A stretch of 44,636 nucleotides of DNA from Planctomycetota bacterium (GCA_004376375.1 SOJX01000103.1:1-44636), one strand, 5' to 3'. Shown: positions 15,830 through 24,139, counted from the stretch's first letter. Made by a program: numbers and translations. Notes: generated by a model from the sequence alone, not told the origin.

Positions 15830-17236
15830 TTATTCATCTTTCACTATTGGCGATAGAACCTTCGGCAGGTTCAGGCGCATCTTTTCGCCCTTAAAATCAA
15901 AGTATGCAAAATCCCTGTCCAGTTTCACGAGCTCAAGGCCGGCCTGGCCGAAAATCATACTGCCGGGCCCGTATACCCTGTTATTGATTATCACCGACCG
16001 CGGCCGAATCCGCTCGCGGTAATATTCAATTCGGCCTGCAAGCTTGTCGACCTCTTTCTGAGAACAGCCGGGCCGTTTCCCGGTTTCTTCCAGCTCCCGC
16101 TCCAGTTTTCCAAGCTTTTCCAGGTACCGGGCCTGTCGCCCCGGCTCGGGCAGGATGACGCCGGTAATCTTCAAATCGAGGCTGGAAAACTCTTCGCGCA
16201 GCTTTGCCTTCGCGGACAACACATCGCCCTGCCCGGTAAGCCATTTGGAGACATCCTTGAAGTCGGCGCCCCGGCTTCCCCGGACATGTCTGTCCAGCGC
16301 CCCGCGCAGAGCATAGACATTCTTATACGCCCCCTCATCCAGGTGCGAATTCATCCTGCGGAGAATATCCTCACCTTCCTTGATGAAGCGCTTACGAATA
16401 ATCCTCCGGGAAACATCGCTGGATTCAAACGTCGCCACCTGTCTTTTTATTTCGCGCAGCTCGCCGGCAAGGTCGCTGAACCCGTTCTCTTTCGCGATTA
16501 TCTCCCTCAGCCTGTTATACTTTTCTTCAAGCTCGGGCAGCTCCTCCCGGCCGCGTTCGAACTTGTCCATAAGAATTCCAAGCTCATTGAGGAGGCGCCT
16601 GCCTTCATCAACGAGCCTTTCCTGCTCTTCCGGCGAAAGTTTTTCACTTTCCACTTCCTTCGTTACACTTGTGTTTTCCAGCGGACACGCAAACGGGTCG
16701 TGGCGGAGGCTTTTGAATTCAAACTTCTCTTTTTCGAACACCTCCAGCACGAACGCGGTGTCTTTCGCGAGCCCTGAGAGCGTTTTTTCGCCGCTGTTCT
16801 CTGCAAACCCGATAACGTCGAAACCGAGTTCGGCCGCGGACAGCAGGTCGGCGCGCACCCGGTGGCGCAGGCCGATTTTCGCATGCACGACCGCGCGGTA
16901 AGCATACGCCTCGGCGTACTCGGGATTGAGCCTGGTGATTACGCGCGTAAGGTAACTACCGGCCTCGGCGAGGTTACCGAGCTTCAGATGGGAAACGCCC
17001 ATTCTCAGCGCGATCTCGTCCGTCAGGCCGATTTCCGGGACCGGCCATGTCTCGAGACATCTCTGCGAAAGGTCGATGCAGTCCTGCCAGCGGCCTGCCT
17101 CGAAAGCGCGCTCCGCCTGCCTTTTCAGTTCGGCGCGAATCACCTCCGGATCGACCGAAGACTTGCGGCGCTGCCCGCCTAACGAGCTTCCGGCGGCCAG
17201 CAAGACTATCAGAATAGTTGAGATAACGTTACGCAT
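15830..17236 (-). CDS. Exported TPR protein with GspB/PilP-like C-terminal domain
   Basis: A signal peptide (MRNVISTILIVLLAAGSSLG) precedes three TPR-like units at about residues 35-140. A long, charged coiled-coil middle (about 190-390) follows. The C-terminal domain (about 410-465: VIINNRVYGPGSMI...LVKLDRDFAYFDFKGEKMRLNLP) has the 'NxxVYxxG...vxxixxdxvxlxxkGxxxxlxLP' pattern of GspB/PilP-type periplasmic domains. These link inner-membrane platforms to outer-membrane secretins. GGAAAGGAG lies upstream of the ATG. It is the last gene of an operon with PilO-like and PilN-like genes, 27 bp after the former. This order matches the PilN-PilO-PilP arrangement of type IV pili and type II secretion, with PilP replaced by a larger TPR fusion. 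Confidence 0.7.
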   Translation of the reverse strand: MRNVISTILIVLLAAGSSLGGQRRKSSVDPEVIRAELKRQAERAFEAGRWQDCIDLSQRCLETWPVPEIGLTDEIALRMGVSHLKLGNLAEAGSYLTRVITRLNPEYAEAYAYRAVVHAKIGLRHRVRADLLSAAELGFDVIGFAENSGEKTLSGLAKDTAFVLEVFEKEKFEFKSLRHDPFACPLENTSVTKEVESEKLSPEEQERLVDEGRRLLNELGILMDKFERGREELPELEEKYNRLREIIAKENGFSDLAGELREIKRQVATFESSDVSRRIIRKRFIKEGEDILRRMNSHLDEGAYKNVYALRGALDRHVRGSRGADFKDVSKWLTGQGDVLSAKAKLREEFSSLDLKITGVILPEPGRQARYLEKLGKLERELEETGKRPGCSQKEVDKLAGRIEYYRERIRPRSVIINNRVYGPGSMIFGQAGLELVKLDRDFAYFDFKGEKMRLNLPKVLSPIVKDE

Positions 17237-17263
17237 ATGTTTCTCCTTTCCTGCGGTACGGTT

Positions 17264-17818
17264 TTACTTGAACGCATATGTGCTGAATGTCACCACGCAA
17301 TGCCTCTGTGGAGGCAACTTCCTGCGCGCTTCCGGCTTTACGCTTTTTATCGCGAAGCCGTCGATTTTGAAGAGACGGCCGCTGCTTTCGATCGCGTTCA
17401 GGAATTTCACAATGCTTTCGAAGCTGCCGGTCACTTCAGCGCGATTGCGGAAGCGGAGCAGTTCGCCCTCGCCTTCGGGAGCGCCCGCGGACTGGAGGCC
17501 GCTGCTCTTTACTCCGGACCGTGTTACGAATTCACCGTAAAGCGCGAGGAAATCGGACGCTGTGGATTCTTTATCCGCCGGTATAATCGCGGTTGCGTGG
17601 AGATTGAACTCCTCCAGATCTTCGATCTGCCGGTTCTTCAGCGCCACATCTTCCTCCAGTCGAGCCATATCCGCCTGCCTTGCGCGGGCGGCGGCCACCT
17701 CCTCGCCGAACTTCCTGTTTCCCGTGTAGATCTCGAAAACAATGTACGCAAGGAGCAGAATAAGAATAATATTCAGGGCGGCGAGCGCCCTCTTTTGCGT
17801 TCCGGTATTTTTTATCAT
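17264..17818 (-). CDS. PilO/GspM-like inner-membrane assembly protein
   Basis: The 184-residue protein has one N-terminal membrane helix (about 11-31) and a coiled coil (about 38-72). A small ferredoxin-like domain carries the PilO hallmark VTGSFESIVKFLNAIESSGRLF near residue 130-152. PilO pairs with PilN in the periplasm to build the alignment platform of type IV pili or type II secretion systems. Its ATG overlaps the stop of the PilN-like gene by 4 bases, indicating translational coupling. Sequence similarity is weak, as is usual in this family; membrane layout and neighbours carry the assignment. Confidence 0.75.
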   Translation of the reverse strand: MIKNTGTQKRALAALNIILILLLAYIVFEIYTGNRKFGEEVAAARARQADMARLEEDVALKNRQIEDLEEFNLHATAIIPADKESTASDFLALYGEFVTRSGVKSSGLQSAGAPEGEGELLRFRNRAEVTGSFESIVKFLNAIESSGRLFKIDGFAIKSVKPEARRKLPPQRHCVVTFSTYAFK

Positions 17819-18441
17819 TGCCCGCCTCCATTCCGCTTCAAATGCGGTAAAGCGTCAGCCGCGGTGACTTCAAACGGTTTCAAATAAAAAGTCAGAGCGT
17901 AAGAGAGCATGTCACCCTCCATCAGCTTGAAACCGGGAGGACTCATCGACGCAAAATCCCGCCAGAATATTCTGTCGCCCCGGATCGCAACGCGGTATTC
18001 TTCCATCACCGCCATGTCCGAGCCCTTCTGGAGGCATTCGACGGTGAGCGAACCGGGAACCGGCGCAGTGTCAACCTGGTCCATTCTCAGAGTCCGCCAC
18101 CAGATCGAACTTTCCGGCGTTTTTCGCGCAAGCCTGTCAAGTTTCTTCGCCCAGAGGATGCGTTTCTTCCGGATGCGGAGAATCGAGTCTCTTCGGGCGC
18201 CCGACAGCCTGAGAGTTACGTCGAGATCGTTTCGCTGCCGGGTCAATTCGTCAATGCGGTGCTGCATTTTTCTGAACGCAGCCCGTTCTTTCAGGATCGC
18301 TCGCGCCTGGGAACCCGTCCACAGGAACGCGGTAACACAGATTACGCCGAGACCGAGCGCAGACATAAGCATCAGGGCTACCGAAATCGGCGTCCCCACA
18401 GCCTGTCTGCACGCGGGCGGCAGCATGTTTATTCTGAGCAT
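17815..18441 (-). CDS. PilN/GspL-like inner-membrane assembly protein
   Basis: The 208-residue product starts MLRINMLPPACR, the INxLP cytoplasmic peptide that in PilN inserts into the actin-like ATPase PilM. One membrane helix (about 20-42), a coiled coil (about 48-92) and a C-terminal alpha/beta domain (about 100-195) follow, as in PilN. No pilM, pilQ, pilT or pilin gene lies next to it, so its PilM partner must be elsewhere. The previous gene encodes a protein with four similar peptides. Confidence 0.75.
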   Translation of the reverse strand: MLRINMLPPACRQAVGTPISVALMLMSALGLGVICVTAFLWTGSQARAILKERAAFRKMQHRIDELTRQRNDLDVTLRLSGARRDSILRIRKKRILWAKKLDRLARKTPESSIWWRTLRMDQVDTAPVPGSLTVECLQKGSDMAVMEEYRVAIRGDRIFWRDFASMSPPGFKLMEGDMLSYALTFYLKPFEVTAADALPHLKRNGGGQ

Positions 18442-18509
18442 AAACCTGCACCTCCACGAGATGGTTATGGATTGACTGATTTTGAATTGTTACAACTGGA
18501 AGTTCTGTG

Positions 18510-18884
18510 TTAGAGAAAATGCGCCGGGCGGGTGAAAATGCGTTTTGAAATCGTAATTATCCGCCGGGCCGGCGGCAGAAGCGGAAACGCGAGAAGCAGT
18601 ACCAGTAAAAGAAAAGCGGTAAGGCCTGCAAACGCGCCGAAAAGGTTGGCGATTATGAGCGCGGCGCCGAGAACCGCCGCCGCGATAAACGCCATCGACG
18701 CCCGTACGCGGCTGTAATCCGCAAGAAGGTTGATCTGCAGGGAAGACGCGCGCTGCTTCCGGTAGCCGGACAGGAGATCAATCCTGCTAGCCGCGGGCCG
18801 CTCTACGCTGTAATCCGCAAGCAGATTGATTCTCCCAATCAGCGATGGGCGTCTCGAGTATTTCGACAGAAGGTTGAATTTCAT
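18510..18884 (-). CDS. Small membrane protein with four tandem PilN-like N-terminal peptides
   Basis: In this 124-residue protein the motif [IF]-[ND]-L-L-[AS]-x-Y-[SR] occurs at residues 3, 19, 35 and 51, an exact 16-residue period: FNLLSKYS, INLLADYS, IDLLSGYR and INLLADYS. Each copy ends in an Arg-rich spacer. Two hydrophobic helices follow (about 64-83 and 85-106), then a basic tail. The motif looks like the INLLPxY/R peptide at the start of PilN, which binds PilM. The gene lies 68 bp upstream of the PilN-like gene on the same strand. I infer a membrane anchor that could hold up to four PilM-like ATPases, but that is untested. GAGAAAG lies close to the ATG. I know no named family with this arrangement. 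Confidence 0.7.
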   Translation of the reverse strand: MKFNLLSKYSRRPSLIGRINLLADYSVERPAASRIDLLSGYRKQRASSLQINLLADYSRVRASMAFIAAAVLGAALIIANLFGAFAGLTAFLLLVLLLAFPLLPPARRIITISKRIFTRPAHFL

Positions 18885-19104
18885 TTCTTTCTCAGACCCC
18901 CGGTTGCCCGCTACGCCATCGTCGCCGGCAGACCCTTTTCCCTATACAGTATACAATATTAAACAGCACAATTTCCAATTCAGGCAAATATTTTGCATGC
19001 CCCGGAAGCCCGTTGAACAGGAAATTAATGTTGAATAAGAGAAGTCAGACGGTTACCATTTTAGGCAACGATATAATCAAGTCCAATCTCCGGAAGGAGT
19101 TGCC
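18885..19104. promoter_or_regulatory. Divergent promoter region between the Pil-like operon and the CsgG-like gene
   Basis: On the plus strand a consensus TATAAT at 19072-19077 stands 28 bases before the CsgG-like ATG. Its -35 region is poor. On the minus strand TATACT (18948-18953) with TTGGAA 19 bases further up could serve the Pil-like operon. Both are tentative. Confidence 0.35.
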
Positions 19105-20028
19105 ATGAAAGTTTATCTATTGTTCGGTCTCTGCGCCCTCGTCCTGCTTATATCCACCGGATGCGTGACCATCTCGCATATGGACGCGGAATTATACAAG
19201 GAAATAGTGAGCCTGCGTTTGCCGCTGGACCAAGGCGAGCAGCTCAGCCCCGGCCTCGCAGGCTGTCTCAATATTCTCCCCGGTTTCGGCAACTTCTATC
19301 TCGCCATTAATACCGACTACAGCAGCCAGTGGGGTTACGGTATTATCAACTTACTCTTATGGTGGGTTCCATCGATGGCGTGGGGTATCCCGCAGGCAGC
19401 GATTGACGCCGACACTATCAACAAGATCAACACGGTCGCGTATTACCGCTACGACCCCGAGGGGCAGGCCATGCTCCGCGAGGCCCGCGGCGAGGCTGCC
19501 GAAACCGAACCCCCGGAAGAGATAACGCCCGAAAAACCGGAGAAGCCCGAAGAGGCAGAACCGTATCCGCCCGACCTTACCAAAAAACCGAAGGACTTTG
19601 AACCGATCCCGAAAGAGAAGCGGCCCAAGGTCGCGGTGTTTAATTTTGAAGACAAGACGCCGGTCGCCAAGACGAACTACGGCGATATTGTCGCGGAGTT
19701 TTTCCACACCGCGCTGTTTCATACCGAGTGCTTCCGCTTGATCGAACGCGAGCAGATAAGCAAAATACTTCAGGAGCAGAACTTCGCCGCAAGCGACATG
19801 GTCGACCAGACAAAGGCTATAGAAATCGGCAAGCTCCTCAAGGTGGAGTACATTCTCGTCGGCTCCGTGGCGAAGATGGGAACGGTCTATAACATTAGCG
19901 CGCGCATGATAAGCGTAAAAACCGGTGAAACCGACGCCGCCGCCCCGACGGGCAAGGCGCAGCGCGAGGAAGATATTGACAAGACTGTAACATCAATGGC
20001 CAACTACCTCGGCTCGCAGTTCAGATAA
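19105..20028 (+). CDS. CsgG-like outer-membrane lipoprotein
   Basis: A lipobox (LISTGC, C20) marks this as a lipoprotein. Residues about 40-130 are a hydrophobic N-terminal region (GIINLLLWWVPSMAWGIPQAA). Residues 128-170 are a Pro/Glu/Lys-rich linker. Residues 172-305 match the CsgG/curli-assembly fold: PKVAVFNFEDKT, GDIVAEFFHTALFH, FRLIEREQISKILQEQNF and YILVGSVAKMG. CsgG itself forms the curli export pore; many relatives are periplasmic or outer-membrane-associated proteins of unknown role, often in operons with lipoproteins. GGAAGGAG precedes the ATG. No curli subunit gene is nearby. Confidence 0.85.
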   Translation: MKVYLLFGLCALVLLISTGCVTISHMDAELYKEIVSLRLPLDQGEQLSPGLAGCLNILPGFGNFYLAINTDYSSQWGYGIINLLLWWVPSMAWGIPQAAIDADTINKINTVAYYRYDPEGQAMLREARGEAAETEPPEEITPEKPEKPEEAEPYPPDLTKKPKDFEPIPKEKRPKVAVFNFEDKTPVAKTNYGDIVAEFFHTALFHTECFRLIEREQISKILQEQNFAASDMVDQTKAIEIGKLLKVEYILVGSVAKMGTVYNISARMISVKTGETDAAAPTGKAQREEDIDKTVTSMANYLGSQFR

Positions 20029-20194
20029 CTGCATCCAATCTTATATCACATCATACGACTTCCGCGCCGTGCGGAGTGCGGAACAGGCTTGCGACTGGAT
20101 TCCCGCCCGCCTGTTGAAAATGTCAACAAAATACCACGTGTTGAGATAATCAACGTTATTTTCCTCCAATTTCCATTGTAAAATCGTGAGAATC

Positions 20195-20218
20195 TTAGCT
20201 GCAACCGATTGCAGCTAA
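20195..20218. repeat. Inverted repeat downstream of the CsgG-like gene
   Basis: TTAGCTGCAA and its exact complement flank a 4-base loop (CCGA). No T-run follows on either strand, so a factor-independent terminator is uncertain; a protein-binding site is possible. The remaining intergenic bases (20029-20325) show no gene. Confidence 0.6.
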
Positions 20219-20325
20219 AGTGGTTATACAAACCCCGCCGGATATTCTCCGCCTTGGCATGAATATTGATGTTATATATATAAAAGGCTCCGGGTCAAAC
20301 CGCTATAAACAGGCGGAGCAGAAAA

Positions 20326-21633
20326 ATGATTCAGAACAGAAAAGCCGGACTCGCCATTTTCCTGGTAATGATAATTGCTCTTGCCGTCGCATCGAGCTCG
20401 TGCAGCAGTACAAAATCCGGTACTGATATCAGAACCGCATCCGGGCCCGGATCAGGTTCCGGATCAGGAACCGGACCCAACGGAACAACGCCCGGCGGAA
20501 CAGGCGAGTTGAACTCGGCGCTCGTCGTCTCGCCGGATAGCGGGGCATGGGTAAAGACCCTTCTCGAAAACCACGGCGTTTCAGTAACGGTCGTCGGCTG
20601 GAGCGCGGCCACTGTCGAATATGCCCGCGGTTTCGACCTCGTTATTGTCACAGGCTCGGGCAGGACAATCAATGAAGGCGAAGTCGTCAAAGGCTACGAC
20701 CGCCCGGTCCTCGGGCTCGGCCCGTATGGGCACGTGTACTTTGGCATATTGGACCTGAAAAACGGCTCGCCTTATTCGTGACAGTGCCTCTATAACACTG
20801 CACACGATGTGCAGTCAGGGCACGAAATCCTCAGCAATCCGAATGCAGTATTCAACACCGGCGTTATAACCGTCCTGAAACAAAAAGAGTCGACCCAATC
20901 GCTAATGGGCGAAGCGATTACCCTTGATTCGATTTTCAATTCCATAGACGGGGAAATCGTCGCCAAGGGCGACAGTGCAAAGGGGCCCAACCGCGGCTCC
21001 ATCACGCGCCACGGCAATTACACGCTGTGGGGTTTTGCCGGCGACAGCAGCAAGATGACCGATACCGGCTGCTCGCTTTTCGTAAACGCCGCATTTTACG
21101 CCGCCAAATTCCTCGACACGCCTGTGCTCGAACTACGGCTGAACCAGACCCGCGACGGGCTTTATACGTACCTGAAACTCGCGAAGGGCAACATCGGGTT
21201 TCTGAACACGATGAAACAATACCTGCCTGCGAGCATGTCCGGCGCCACGCTCTCCGAGGTGGAGCAATGGCTGAACGAGAACCGGCCGTACCTGCGAATA
21301 AACAAGGCGGACGGCCGCCGTTTCGAGGTCGACGAGGTCGCAAAAGCGCTCGGCATCCCCAACCACAAGCGCGCACTGCTCGAGACCCTTATGCAGAACC
21401 TGCCGGACAGCGCTTCCCAACAGACCCTCGTCAGGTACACGGGCAACTCTTCGTTCGGAGCGGACGCGGCCGCATGGCAGAACTGGTACGACGAGAACAA
21501 GAACTATCTCTTCTTTTCCGACTGTGAAGGGTCCGTCTTCAAGATCGACGAAGGAGCGAAGGCCCAGGGAATTCCATCTGAAACGCTTCGCGGCTGGTCA
21601 AGCGAGGAAATAAACTACAGGACGGATTCATAA
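20326..21633 (+). pseudogene. Lipoprotein gene with an in-frame TGA (pseudogene, recoding or sequence error)
   Basis: The frame from ATG 20326 (GGAG upstream) runs to TGA at 20779-20781 and then stays open in the same frame to 21633, so the two halves are one gene of 435 codons with one internal stop. The first part has a lipobox (ASSSC, C26), a Gly/Ser/Thr linker (about 40-62) and an alpha/beta domain resembling ThuA/glutamine-amidotransferase-like sheets (LVIVTGSG, VLGLGPYGHVYFG). The second part continues that domain (QSGHEI, GVITVLKQKES). It then carries two helical repeats of a 'NxxxLxTxxQxLPxSxSxxTL' kind. The break reads PYS-stop-QCLYNT. A perfect 8-bp hairpin (20797-20815, loop CGA) follows about 15 bases after the stop. 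I favour a nonsense mutation or TGG-to-TGA error; see the findings for alternatives. Confidence 0.75.
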
Positions 21634-21665
21634 CCTTGTAAGGGAAACCTGAACGGGAGAAACTT

Positions 21666-22433
21666 ATGCGCAGGCTATCTTTACCGCTTCTGGTAATCGC
21701 AATCATATCGCTCGCCTGCTGCTCGATTGCCTGCAGCAAAAAGGGTAAAAGCAGCAAAGGCGGCGGGACAGGCTCAGGAACCACCGGCCCTAACGGGACC
21801 GGGACCGGAACCGGTTCCGGCACCGGCACCGGCGACCCGGGAAACGCGAAAGCCAAGGACCTTGTTTGGGGAGTACAGCCGGATGCTCCCTCCTCGTGGC
21901 TCGAAGCCACGGCTAACCAGATTCGGACCGAGTTCGCCACCGGCGTGTGGAAGTCCACCGAGGGGCAGATGTACCTCAGGACCCAGGTTCTCAAGAACAA
22001 CGTCGACAGAGGCTCATTGTGGTCGAACCCTCAGCTCTACGAGGCGGATTTCGACGTCGTCTTCACGAACCTCGACAGTTATTTCATCACCGGAAGCAAT
22101 ACGATAAACGCCTGCAGCCGCCCGACTTCCCGCGGATGGCTGATGGGACTGCCGGGTAAGGTTCCGTTCGACCTTTTCCTGCACGAATTCTGCCACGGAG
22201 AGTTCAAAAAACTCCCGGAAGAATACAGCTGCGATGTCTGCGCGATGAGCGACGTTGTCTGGGACCGCCCGGCACCGCTCAACCGCTACTGCGACAATGC
22301 TGATTGCGAGCTGCCGGGTACCGCGGCGGCCGGTTGCTGGGAAAACTTCATACTGAAAAGATACCCGAACTGGACGCACACGCGCCGCGACCCGGGAAAC
22401 CATCCCACCTGCACGGTGGAGATACAGCAGTAA
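21666..22433 (+). CDS. Lipoprotein metallopeptidase-like protein (HExxH)
   Basis: The leader MRRLSLPLLVIAIISLACCS ends in a cysteine-rich lipobox-like segment (C23 probable). A Gly/Thr/Ser linker (about 33-58) follows. The body carries FLHEFCHGEFKKLPEEY, a zinc-protease HExxH (H173, E174, H177) followed 8-9 residues later by E185/E186. This layout resembles the HExxHxxxGxxDEY site of CLCA-type and related secreted metalloproteases. Cysteines around it (C150, C176, C189, C192, C208, C214) may form disulfides. Its leader is nearly identical in DNA to that of the next gene, although the bodies are unrelated. GGGAGAAACTT precedes the ATG. Proteolytic activity is inferred only from the motif. Confidence 0.7.
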   Translation: MRRLSLPLLVIAIISLACCSIACSKKGKSSKGGGTGSGTTGPNGTGTGTGSGTGTGDPGNAKAKDLVWGVQPDAPSSWLEATANQIRTEFATGVWKSTEGQMYLRTQVLKNNVDRGSLWSNPQLYEADFDVVFTNLDSYFITGSNTINACSRPTSRGWLMGLPGKVPFDLFLHEFCHGEFKKLPEEYSCDVCAMSDVVWDRPAPLNRYCDNADCELPGTAAAGCWENFILKRYPNWTHTRRDPGNHPTCTVEIQQ

Positions 22434-22499
22434 CTTCGGGACGTAATAATCGTCGTCATACCCGCCTGACCGTGCGGGAGAAAACTGTAGGAGGAATTC

Positions 22500-23222
22500 A
22501 TGAGTAGACTATCTTTACCACTTCTGGTAATTGCAATCATATCGCTCGCCTGCTGCTCCATTGCCTGCGCCGGGAACAGTAAAAGCAGTAATGCCCCGGT
22601 AATACCGGCAGGGTCCGGTTCAGGTGCGGGTTCGGGCACCGGCTCGGGAACCGGTACGACCGGCATTACCGGGACAGGCATGGGAACCGGAACCGCTACG
22701 ACCGGCATTACCGGGACAGGTTTGGGAACCGGCACGACCGGTACGACCGGGGACGGCAACACACTGCCAGGCGCCTACGGGGAGTATGCCACCGGATACA
22801 TCAAGGACGATACCAAGCTGGACGGAGAAATCTTCCAGTGGACTGCCGAGGGACAATACGGATTCGCCAAGATCGACCTGACGAGCGTTGACACCGAAAG
22901 GGAAGTCGATACGGCAACGCTGCATTATACTGTTATCTCGTGCGAAGTGATTGCAAGTGCGATTTACCTGTGCAACGTAGACCCGCAGTCATCTGCAACG
23001 GATCTCAACGTCGATCCCGTCCTGATCGACTCGCCCGAGCACCTTGCAGGCCAACAGACCTTAGCCATAACGGGAGACGCACTGGCTTCACTGCTTGCAG
23101 CCATTGAATCGGAACAGGGGTTCATAACGGTCCTGTTCATAGGAGGCGCAGGCACCGGCTTTCTCCGTGCCGCCGGGCATGATACGGGCGACGCGCCGTA
23201 CCTGGTTATAACCTACAAGTAA
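22500..23222 (+). CDS. Lipoprotein with Gly/Thr-rich linker and beta-sandwich-like body
   Basis: The leader (MSRLSLPLLVIAIISLACCS) copies that of the preceding gene. A 50-residue linker of Gly, Thr, Ser and Ile repeats (TGITGTGMGTGTA, TGITGTGLGTGTT) follows. The C-terminal 150 residues are beta-rich (AYGEYATGYIKDDTKLDGE ... VLFIGGAGTGFLRAAGH ... APYLVITYK), with the layout of DNRLRE-type or carbohydrate-binding-module-like adhesion domains. AGGAGGAATTC precedes the ATG. It lies 66 bp after the metallopeptidase gene and is probably co-expressed. The target of binding is unknown. Confidence 0.7.
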   Translation: MSRLSLPLLVIAIISLACCSIACAGNSKSSNAPVIPAGSGSGAGSGTGSGTGTTGITGTGMGTGTATTGITGTGLGTGTTGTTGDGNTLPGAYGEYATGYIKDDTKLDGEIFQWTAEGQYGFAKIDLTSVDTEREVDTATLHYTVISCEVIASAIYLCNVDPQSSATDLNVDPVLIDSPEHLAGQQTLAITGDALASLLAAIESEQGFITVLFIGGAGTGFLRAAGHDTGDAPYLVITYK

Positions 23223-23270
23223 CAGGGCGATAAATGCCGGAGCGCGGTATGCGTGAAGCGGAATGAGGCG

Positions 23271-24059
23271 TTACCCCGGAGGCGCCGACGGCGTAAGCAT
23301 GTAGAAGAGGATAAAAGAATATATCAGATTAATAATCCAGAAGACGAAAAGCAGTATGCACCCGCCTTTTCTTCCCTGTAGTATTGCAGCTATTGGAAAC
23401 GCCACTCCCGCGAAGGGGACTATCGCGCTAGCCACGAACCAGGTCCAGGAGACTTCCTCGATGCCCGGCGCGACAAAATTGAGCCCGCAATGCCAGCACA
23501 CCCGGGCCGGATTCTGGACGGTCTCGGCGCATCGCGGGCAGATTTTCAGGGGTGCGCACCCTATGCAGAACGTTTGCCCGCTGATACTGATGGCTTTTCC
23601 CATGCCGAAGAAATGATCCGGTATCTGCCTCGAGCATATACTGCATAACGAATGGCCTTTCATCGGCTTCGGGTTCTTGTCTATTTCGGCTTCCCATATC
23701 GTTTCGGCCGCGCTCCGGCGTTCTTCCTTGACAGCCTCTTCCTGTTTTTTCATGAGATCAATCTTCTGCTCTTCTTCCAGGATTTTCAGGCGCTCTGAAT
23801 TGCTGATCGCAGGAAATTTCGCCTTGCAGGCGGGGCACCGTATCTTCTGCTTATACATATCGCCCGGAACGGTCAGGGGCCTCCCGCAATCGGGGCACGT
23901 ACACTTGATTGATTTTTTCTTTTGAGCTTCAAGCCGGTCGGAATCGCTTACGACTCTGAACTTTTTCTTGCATTCGGTGCACGTGACTTTCTTCTGGTTC
24001 ATTCTGTCGGGAAAGGAATAAGTCTTCCCGCATGCGATACACGTGCTTTTGATTACCAT
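23271..24059 (-). CDS. Membrane protein with repeated zinc-ribbon modules
   Basis: Two similar modules open the protein: C7/C10/C27/C30, then C55/C58/C75/C78. Each is followed by a conserved S-[DN]-S-[DE]-R-L helix start (SDSDRLEAQ; SNSERLKIL). This is an MJ0042-type zinc ribbon duplicated with its linker. After a coiled coil (about 93-120) come three more CxxC pairs (LCSICS, FCIGC, ICPRC...VCWHC). Two membrane helices (about 208-230 and 235-255) end the 262 residues. The N-terminus is likely cytoplasmic. Proteins of this kind are common and unexplained in these lineages; binding of zinc or nucleic acid is inferred. The end is glycine/proline-rich. Confidence 0.7.
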   Translation of the reverse strand: MVIKSTCIACGKTYSFPDRMNQKKVTCTECKKKFRVVSDSDRLEAQKKKSIKCTCPDCGRPLTVPGDMYKQKIRCPACKAKFPAISNSERLKILEEEQKIDLMKKQEEAVKEERRSAAETIWEAEIDKNPKPMKGHSLCSICSRQIPDHFFGMGKAISISGQTFCIGCAPLKICPRCAETVQNPARVCWHCGLNFVAPGIEEVSWTWFVASAIVPFAGVAFPIAAILQGRKGGCILLFVFWIINLIYSFILFYMLTPSAPPG

Positions 24060-24139
24060 GAAGTTATCCTTTATTTTATAATCTTACGGAATGAAACAAG
24101 TCCGGTCAAGACAATATGCCCAATCCGCAAATTCATTTT

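Noticed and set aside
20326..21633. A genome-wide alternative genetic code with TGA as sense
   Set aside because: Several intact genes, including nrdJ and the first serine recombinase, end with TGA at the expected place, so TGA is a normal stop here.
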